Shown one piece after another: positions 56,858 through 61,695 of a stretch of 61,695 bases of DNA. Within the stretch, counting starts at the first letter, position 1. Each line of letters starts with the position of its first letter. The notes under the pieces were generated by a model. That model saw only the letters and a list, made by a program, of their open reading frames with translations. It had not been told where the DNA came from and did not search any database. Source of the DNA: an uncultured Prevotella sp. Its GTDB lineage: Bacteria > Bacteroidota > Bacteroidia > Bacteroidales > Bacteroidaceae. Location of the stretch: assembly GCA_937901345.1 (NCBI GenBank), contig CALCHM010000002.1:1-61695 (forward strand), in the 5' to 3' direction. Made by a program: the position numbers and the translations under genes.

Positions 56858-58881
56858 CTTTCGCTCCTAGCCAGAATATCCCTACTCCTGTAAATTATCA
56901 GTTGGCTGCAGGGGATGAAGTAATCATCGACGTATGGGGAAACAACCAGGCTACTTACCGCGAAACCATTTCACCGGAAGGTAGCATCAAAATCCCGAAT
57001 CTCGGTCCTATCTACTTGAACGGACTGACCGTGAAGGAAGCAGAAAAGTACTTGAAAAAGGAATTGAATAAAATCCACTCGGGGATTGAAGGCGAAAACC
57101 CGACTTCGGAAATGAAGCTTTCTTTGGGACAGATCCGTACCATTCAGGTAAACATCATGGGGGAAGTGGCTATCCCGGGTACATATAACATTTCATCGTT
57201 CTCCAATATCTTCCATGCACTATACAGAGCCGGTGGTATCGGCAAATTGGGTAGTTTGCGTAGCATCCAATTGATGAGAAACGGTAAGAAGATAGCGGAT
57301 GTGGACGTATATGACTTTATCCTGAAAGGAAAGACCATGGATGCCATCAGATTGCAGGAAGGTGACGTGATTATCGTTCCTACTTACGATATGTTGGTAG
57401 ATATTCAAGGAAATGTGAAGAGACCGATGTTCTATGAAATGAAAAACGGGGAAACCGTAAAGACGTTGATAGAGTATGCCGGCAACTTTACTTCGGATGC
57501 CTATACCAAGAACTTGCGTATTACTCGCCAAAACGGTAAGGAATATCAAGTATATACCATCGATGACATTGACTACTCCGTTTTCAAATTGATGGACGGT
57601 GACGTATTGAACATCAGTGCCATGCTGGACCGCTTTGAAAACAAGTTGGAAATCAAGGGTGCCGTATACAGACCGGGTATCTACCAGTATAGCGGACAAC
57701 TGAATACCGTGAAACAATTGGTAGAAAAGGCAGAGGGTGTCATGGGTGACGCTTTCTTGGGACGTGCCGTTTTGCACCGCGAACGTGAAGACTTGACCAA
57801 GGAAGTAATCCAGGTGGACTTGAAGAATATCCTGAACGGTACCAAGCCGGATATTGCCTTGAAGCGTAACGACCAATTGTACATTCCTAGTATCCATGAC
57901 TTGCAGGATGTAGGTACATTGACTGTTTTCGGTGAAGTGGCTCGTCCGGGTAATTTCCCATTTGCAGAAAACACCACATTGGAAGATATCATTATCCAAG
58001 CTGGTGGTTTATTAGAATCGGCTTCCTCTGTTCGAGTGGATGTTTCCAGACGTATCAAGGACAGCAAAGGAACAGAAGCATCAAGCACCATTGGCGAAAT
58101 GCATACATTTGCACTGAAAGACGGATTCGTAATAGACGGGGAACCGGGATTTATTTTGAAGCCATACGACCAAATCTTCGTCAGAAGAAGTCCTGCATAC
58201 CAAACTCAAATCAATGTAAGAGTTAATGGCGAAGTATTGTTTGAAGGTACCTATGCATTGACTCAAAAGACAGAACGCGTAAGCAGTCTGGTAGAAAAAG
58301 CAGGTGGTGTCACTCCTTATGCCTACGTGAAAGGTGCCAAGATTGCACGCAGGATTAATGCTGAAGAACGTAGAAGAATGGAAACCGTTCTGGAAATGGC
58401 ACGTACAGCAGACGAAAAGGACTCTATCGACGTAAGTAAGTTGGAATTGGGTAATATCTACTATGTAGGTATCGACTTGGTAGCTGCCCTTAAGAATCCA
58501 GGCAGCGATGCAGACGTGGTATTGCGTGAAGGCGATCAACTCATTATACCAGAATACAACAATACCGTACGCATCAGTGGGGAAGTAATGTATCCGAATA
58601 CCGTCAGTTATGTGAAAGGCAAAGGATTAAAGTATTACATTGAACAAGCTGGTGACTATGGACAAAGCGCCAAGAAAAAGCGTGCATACATTGTATACAT
58701 GAACGGACAAGTGAAGAAGGCAAAAAAATGGGATAACAACTTGATTGAACCGGGATGTGAAATCATTGTACCAACTAAGGAGAAAAACAACTTTAGTCTC
58801 CAAAACATGTTGTCCATTGCCACAACAAGTGCTTCTTTGGCTACCATGATTGCAAGTATTGCTAACATCATAACCAAATAA
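56854..58881 (+). CDS. Wza-type polysaccharide export protein, C-terminal main part
   Basis: A 675-residue frame (usable start TTG 56854) with the Poly_export domain (about 15-90, GDEVIIDVWGNNQ) and repeated SLBB domains (near 90-170, 175-250, 255-340, 360-430, 450-520 and 560-620). A hydrophobic C-terminal segment (about 640-670) follows a KEKNNFSLQNMLSI stretch. It forms the outer-membrane channel for capsule or exopolysaccharide. Without the N-terminal fragment it lacks a signal peptide, so it works only if read as one protein or if the break is a sequence error. The stop overlaps the wzz start as TAATG. Confidence 0.85.
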   Translation: MTFAPSQNIPTPVNYQLAAGDEVIIDVWGNNQATYRETISPEGSIKIPNLGPIYLNGLTVKEAEKYLKKELNKIHSGIEGENPTSEMKLSLGQIRTIQVNIMGEVAIPGTYNISSFSNIFHALYRAGGIGKLGSLRSIQLMRNGKKIADVDVYDFILKGKTMDAIRLQEGDVIIVPTYDMLVDIQGNVKRPMFYEMKNGETVKTLIEYAGNFTSDAYTKNLRITRQNGKEYQVYTIDDIDYSVFKLMDGDVLNISAMLDRFENKLEIKGAVYRPGIYQYSGQLNTVKQLVEKAEGVMGDAFLGRAVLHREREDLTKEVIQVDLKNILNGTKPDIALKRNDQLYIPSIHDLQDVGTLTVFGEVARPGNFPFAENTTLEDIIIQAGGLLESASSVRVDVSRRIKDSKGTEASSTIGEMHTFALKDGFVIDGEPGFILKPYDQIFVRRSPAYQTQINVRVNGEVLFEGTYALTQKTERVSSLVEKAGGVTPYAYVKGAKIARRINAEERRRMETVLEMARTADEKDSIDVSKLELGNIYYVGIDLVAALKNPGSDADVVLREGDQLIIPEYNNTVRISGEVMYPNTVSYVKGKGLKYYIEQAGDYGQSAKKKRAYIVYMNGQVKKAKKWDNNLIEPGCEIIVPTKEKNNFSLQNMLSIATTSASLATMIASIANIITK

Positions 58882-60017
58882 TGAATATGGCAGAAAATAA
58901 AAATTATAATCCTATTCCTCAAGAGGAAGATGAACTAGAAATTGACTTGATGGAATATGCCCGTAAACTTTGGGCTGCACGTAAGTTATTGTTTAAAGTT
59001 GCAGGTATCGCTGTCATTGTTGGCGTAGTAATCGCTTTCACTACCCCTAAACAATATACTGTCAGTGTGAAATTAGCTCCTGAATCTACAAAATCTGGGG
59101 GGGGACTTTCTGGTATTGCCTCTATGCTAGGAGTAGGAAGCATGAGCATGGGAAGTGATGCGGATGCTTTGAGCATTACTCTCTATCCAGACATTGTATC
59201 CTCTACCCCATTTATATTGGATTTGATGGATACGCAGGTAAAAACAATCGATGAAGAACAGCCGGACACGACCTTGGTAGGATATTTGAAAGAATATACC
59301 AGCAAATCCTTGATAGGAACTGTCATGTCTCTTCCATTCAAAGCCATGGGGGGTATCATCTCCTTATTCAAGGATGAAGAGGAAGAAAAAGGAGTAAAAG
59401 AAATCAATCCTTTCCAACTAACCAAAGAACAATCTAGAACCGTGCAAGGTTTGAAAAAGATGATTGTAGCCAATGTGGACAAGAAGACTGGTGTGACAAC
59501 CGTATCAGTAACTATGCAGGATCCTTTAGTAGCAGCAATCTTGACAGATACAGTAGTAGTGAAACTAAAGGAACACATTACCAAGTATCGTGTTTCAAAA
59601 GCAGAAGAAGACTGTAAGTACTGGGAACAATTGAATGACCAGCGTAGAGACGAGTATCACGCCAAGCAGAAATTGTATGCAGAATATATAGATGCCAACC
59701 AGAATGTGATTCTAAAGAGTGTACGTATCGAGCAGGAACGTCTACAGAATGATATGAACTTGGCTTACCAAGTCTATAGCAATGTAGCGACCCAGCTCCA
59801 AATGGCTAAAGCCAAGGTACAGGAAGCAAAACCTGTTTTTGCGATAGTAGAACCGGCTTCAGTTCCTATACTTCCTTCTGGTACAAGCAGAAAAATGATT
59901 TTGGTTGCCACCGTATTCCTCTTCGTAGCTGCCGCTGCTGCCTGGGTTCTTTTTGGAGTGGATCTCTGGAAGAAAGTGAAGGACGGATTAAGCGAAAGCA
60001 AGGAAGAAAACAAGTAA
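58881..60017 (+). CDS. wzz: Chain-length determinant (Wzz-type) protein
   Basis: A 378-residue inner-membrane co-polymerase. The N-terminal membrane helix (about 37-56, LFKVAGIAVIVGVVIAF) follows an acidic start; the periplasmic part has coiled coil (about 235-310, CKYWEQLNDQRRDEYHAKQK), and a second helix (about 336-357) leads to a short cytosolic tail. PASVPILPSGTSRKM before helix 2 is the proline-rich family mark. It has no tyrosine-kinase domain. It sets polymer length with Wzy and contacts the Wza channel. Confidence 0.9.
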   Translation: MNMAENKNYNPIPQEEDELEIDLMEYARKLWAARKLLFKVAGIAVIVGVVIAFTTPKQYTVSVKLAPESTKSGGGLSGIASMLGVGSMSMGSDADALSITLYPDIVSSTPFILDLMDTQVKTIDEEQPDTTLVGYLKEYTSKSLIGTVMSLPFKAMGGIISLFKDEEEEKGVKEINPFQLTKEQSRTVQGLKKMIVANVDKKTGVTTVSVTMQDPLVAAILTDTVVVKLKEHITKYRVSKAEEDCKYWEQLNDQRRDEYHAKQKLYAEYIDANQNVILKSVRIEQERLQNDMNLAYQVYSNVATQLQMAKAKVQEAKPVFAIVEPASVPILPSGTSRKMILVATVFLFVAAAAAWVLFGVDLWKKVKDGLSESKEENK

Positions 60018-60041
60018 AAAGAGATAAGTTTTACCTTAAGA

Positions 60042-60084
60042 AAATAGGCTGTATTCTGAACAATACAGCCTATTTCTTTTTTAT
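60042..60084 (+). terminator. Terminator after wzz
   Basis: Perfect 14-bp arms, AAATAGGCTGTATT (60042-60055) and AATACAGCCTATTT (60062-60075), loop of six, then CTTTTTT. Confidence 0.95.
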
Positions 60085-60100
60085 ACAAATAAACTAAAAC

Positions 60101-61177
60101 ATGAGAAAAGTAGCACTAATCACTGGCATTACCGGACAAGACGGATCCTTTCTAGCAGAATTCCTAATAGAAAAGGGATATGAAGTCCACGGGATTCTCC
60201 GTCGTTCTTCTTCGTTTAACACAGCACGTATCGAGCATCTTTATTTGGATGAATGGGTGAGAGACATGAAGAAAAGTCGTCTCATCAACCTTCATTGGGG
60301 TGATATGACGGATAGTAGTTCGCTCATCCGCATCATCAGCGACATTCATCCGACTGAAATCTACAACCTCGCGGCTCAAAGCCATGTGAAGGTAAGTTTT
60401 GATGTGCCTGAATATACAGCGGAAGCGGATGCTGTGGGTACCCTCCGACTCCTGGAAGCGGTACGTATCTGCGGCTTGGAGAAAACTTGCCGCATCTATC
60501 AGGCATCTACTTCAGAACTTTTTGGTAAGGTACAGGAAGTGCCTCAGAAGGAAACCACTCCTTTCTACCCTCGCTCTCCATACGGGGTGGCTAAGCAATA
60601 TGGTTTCTGGATTACCAAGAACTACCGCGAAAGTTATGGCATGTTTGCTGTAAACGGTATCCTCTTCAACCACGAAAGTGAACGCCGTGGGGAAACATTC
60701 GTTACCCGTAAGATTACTTTGGCTGCAGCCCGCATTGCACAGGGTTATCAGGACAAGTTGTACTTGGGTAACATGGATTCACTCCGCGACTGGGGTTATG
60801 CCAAGGACTATGTGGAATGCATGTGGCTGATGTTGCAGCATGAGACTCCGGAAGACTTTGTCATCGCTACCGGTGAATACCATACGGTACGTGAATTTGC
60901 TACCTTGGCTTTCAAGGAAGCAGGTATCAAACTTCGTTGGGAAGGCGAAGGTGTGAACGAAAAGGGTATCGATGTAGCTACTGGACGTTCGTTGGTAGAA
61001 GTGGATCCGAAGTATTTCCGTCCGTGCGAAGTAGACCAGTTGTTGGGTGACCCGACCAAAGCGAAAACTCTCTTGGGCTGGAATCCAAACAAGACTCCAT
61101 TCCCGGAATTGGTTCGCATCATGGTGGAACATGACATGAAGTTTGTGAAGAAATTGCATTTGAAAGCGCAGATGTAA
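60101..61177 (+). CDS. gmd: GDP-mannose 4,6-dehydratase
   Basis: A 358-residue SDR enzyme that turns GDP-mannose into GDP-4-keto-6-deoxymannose, the first step to GDP-fucose. NADP site GITGQDGSFLAEFL (about 8-21), RRSSSFNTARIEHLY near the substrate, catalytic Thr and Glu in QASTSELFGKVQE, YGVAKQYGFW for YxxxK, and NHESERRGETFVTRK are all present. GDP-fucose synthase (fcl) would be expected next, but the window ends in repeats. The gene follows the wzz terminator by about 16 bases. Confidence 0.95.
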   Translation: MRKVALITGITGQDGSFLAEFLIEKGYEVHGILRRSSSFNTARIEHLYLDEWVRDMKKSRLINLHWGDMTDSSSLIRIISDIHPTEIYNLAAQSHVKVSFDVPEYTAEADAVGTLRLLEAVRICGLEKTCRIYQASTSELFGKVQEVPQKETTPFYPRSPYGVAKQYGFWITKNYRESYGMFAVNGILFNHESERRGETFVTRKITLAAARIAQGYQDKLYLGNMDSLRDWGYAKDYVECMWLMLQHETPEDFVIATGEYHTVREFATLAFKEAGIKLRWEGEGVNEKGIDVATGRSLVEVDPKYFRPCEVDQLLGDPTKAKTLLGWNPNKTPFPELVRIMVEHDMKFVKKLHLKAQM

Positions 61178-61182
61178 TATTA

Positions 61183-61695
61183 CTTTTTCTTTCTGCCATC
61201 AGAAAGAAAAAGATAACAAAAAGAAAGACTGCCGGCTGCCGCTCCAGAGCTAAAAAATCGTCGCATTTTCCTAAACGAAAAGAACTCGCTTCGCTCAAAC
61301 AGCTTTTCGTTCTTAACGGAAAATACTCGATTTTTTTTAACGCTCTTCCACGGAGGCCGGAATAGCCCTCCTTGGAGGGCACATCGCTTCGCTCGTGGTG
61401 TGGATGTACACGAGATCCTTCACTACGCTTTGCTCCGCTCTGGATGACAAAAAAAATAAGCGAAGCTAAAAAGAAAACACCACACCCCAACGAGCGAAGC
61501 GATGTTGCAAAAAAAGCAGAAAGTTCCGGCCTCACTTTTTGGGCGTGAAGCGGAGGTGAGTGTTGGAGCGTTAAAAACAAAAAGCTGTTTGAGCGAAGCG
61601 AGTTCTTTTTGTTTAGCGGAAACACTTGCCGGAGTAGCCCAAAAAGTGCAGACGGCGAATTTTCTTTGTTTCGTTTCTTTTGTTCGGGCAAAAGA
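61183..61695. repeat. Large foldback element at the right edge of the window
   Basis: Starts with a 13-bp perfect hairpin, CTTTTTCTTTCTG (61183-61195) with 61200-61212. Nested inverted pairs follow: a perfect 30-bp pair (61278-61307 with 61580-61609, core GAACTCGCTTCGCTCAAAC), GAGGCCGGAA with TTCCGGCCTC, and ACATCGCTTCGCTCGTGGTG with its partner near 61481-61506. It continues past the window. Long open frames here have no gene-like features. Confidence 0.85.

Noticed and set aside
61119..61691. A 190-codon minus-strand frame at the right edge
   Set aside because: It overlaps the end of gmd and runs through the foldback repeat; composition is repeat-driven and has no motif.
1..61695. tRNA and rRNA genes
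   Set aside because: I looked for TPsiC-arm-like GTTCGAxTCC and cloverleaf spacing and saw none that would fold; a covariance search would be decisive.

Overview
The window comes from a bacterium of the phylum Bacteroidota, most likely order Bacteroidales and near Prevotella or Alloprevotella (inference). The grounds are Bacteroidota-type promoters (TTTG, about 20 bp, then TAnnTTTG), a SusC-like TonB receptor, lipocalin-like lipoproteins, a DUF4091-type secreted glycosidase ending in a GRR...KGVYIVNGKK tail, the Bacteroidota form of the dcw cluster (FtsL-like gene, PBP with PASTA domain, meso-DAP MurE) and a UpxY-style capsule locus. No rRNA or tRNA gene was recognised.

Layout. 1-1604: accessory genes (an ArdC-like N-terminal domain and an orphan MutS domain I protein) ending in a terminator and hairpin cluster. 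1793-9373: late operon of a prophage or prophage remnant, with holin candidate, amidase endolysin, unimolecular spanin, protease-scaffold, major capsid protein and several unknown virion or packaging genes. No portal, large terminase or tail tube gene is seen. 9582-12971: a short-ORF leader with its own terminator, then a secreted glycosidase. 13153-31220: housekeeping and envelope genes (MsbA-like ABC exporter, RNase H, ArgS, UvrA, amino acid permease, His-rich protein plus TonB receptor, epimerase, DUF5009 acyltransferase, PAP2 enzyme, bleomycin-hydrolase-like peptidase). 31333-34848: lipoprotein, threonine aldolase, a REP-associated transposase with its REP hairpins, and a cyclophilin. 34858-44370: the division and cell wall cluster on the minus strand (rsmH, ftsL, ftsI, murE, mraY, murD, ftsW), cut short after ftsW. 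45199-51021: MATE transporter, cytidylate-kinase-like protein, FadL-like porin and a Trp/Tyr/His-rich secreted protein. 52223-61177: capsule or exopolysaccharide locus (CapD-like dehydratase, S23 four-helix protein, nucleotide-sugar dehydrogenase, a Wza-type export protein split by a frameshift, Wzz, Gmd). The end of the window is a foldback repeat.

The most unusual content is non-coding. Three separate intergenic arrays (22870-23289, 38930-39132, 44609-44960) share an exact 42-bp period, with a small inverted repeat in each unit whose arms co-vary. A 42-bp period is four helical turns. Separately, many intergenic gaps are built from concatenated short words (AACGTT, TTCAGAACCTCAGAAC, ACTCCTCACTCCTCA, GACAACGGACAACAG, TGTACTCTGTACTCT). 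The same words also sit in frame inside inter-domain or surface-loop positions of ugd (twice), uvrA and the RNase H gene. These words stop abruptly at about 56.36 kb, where the wza-wzz-gmd block begins, suggesting that block has a different history. There are also two foldback elements with similar ends (23846-23951 and 49855-50095), REP hairpins around a RAYT transposase, and a large foldback at the right edge.
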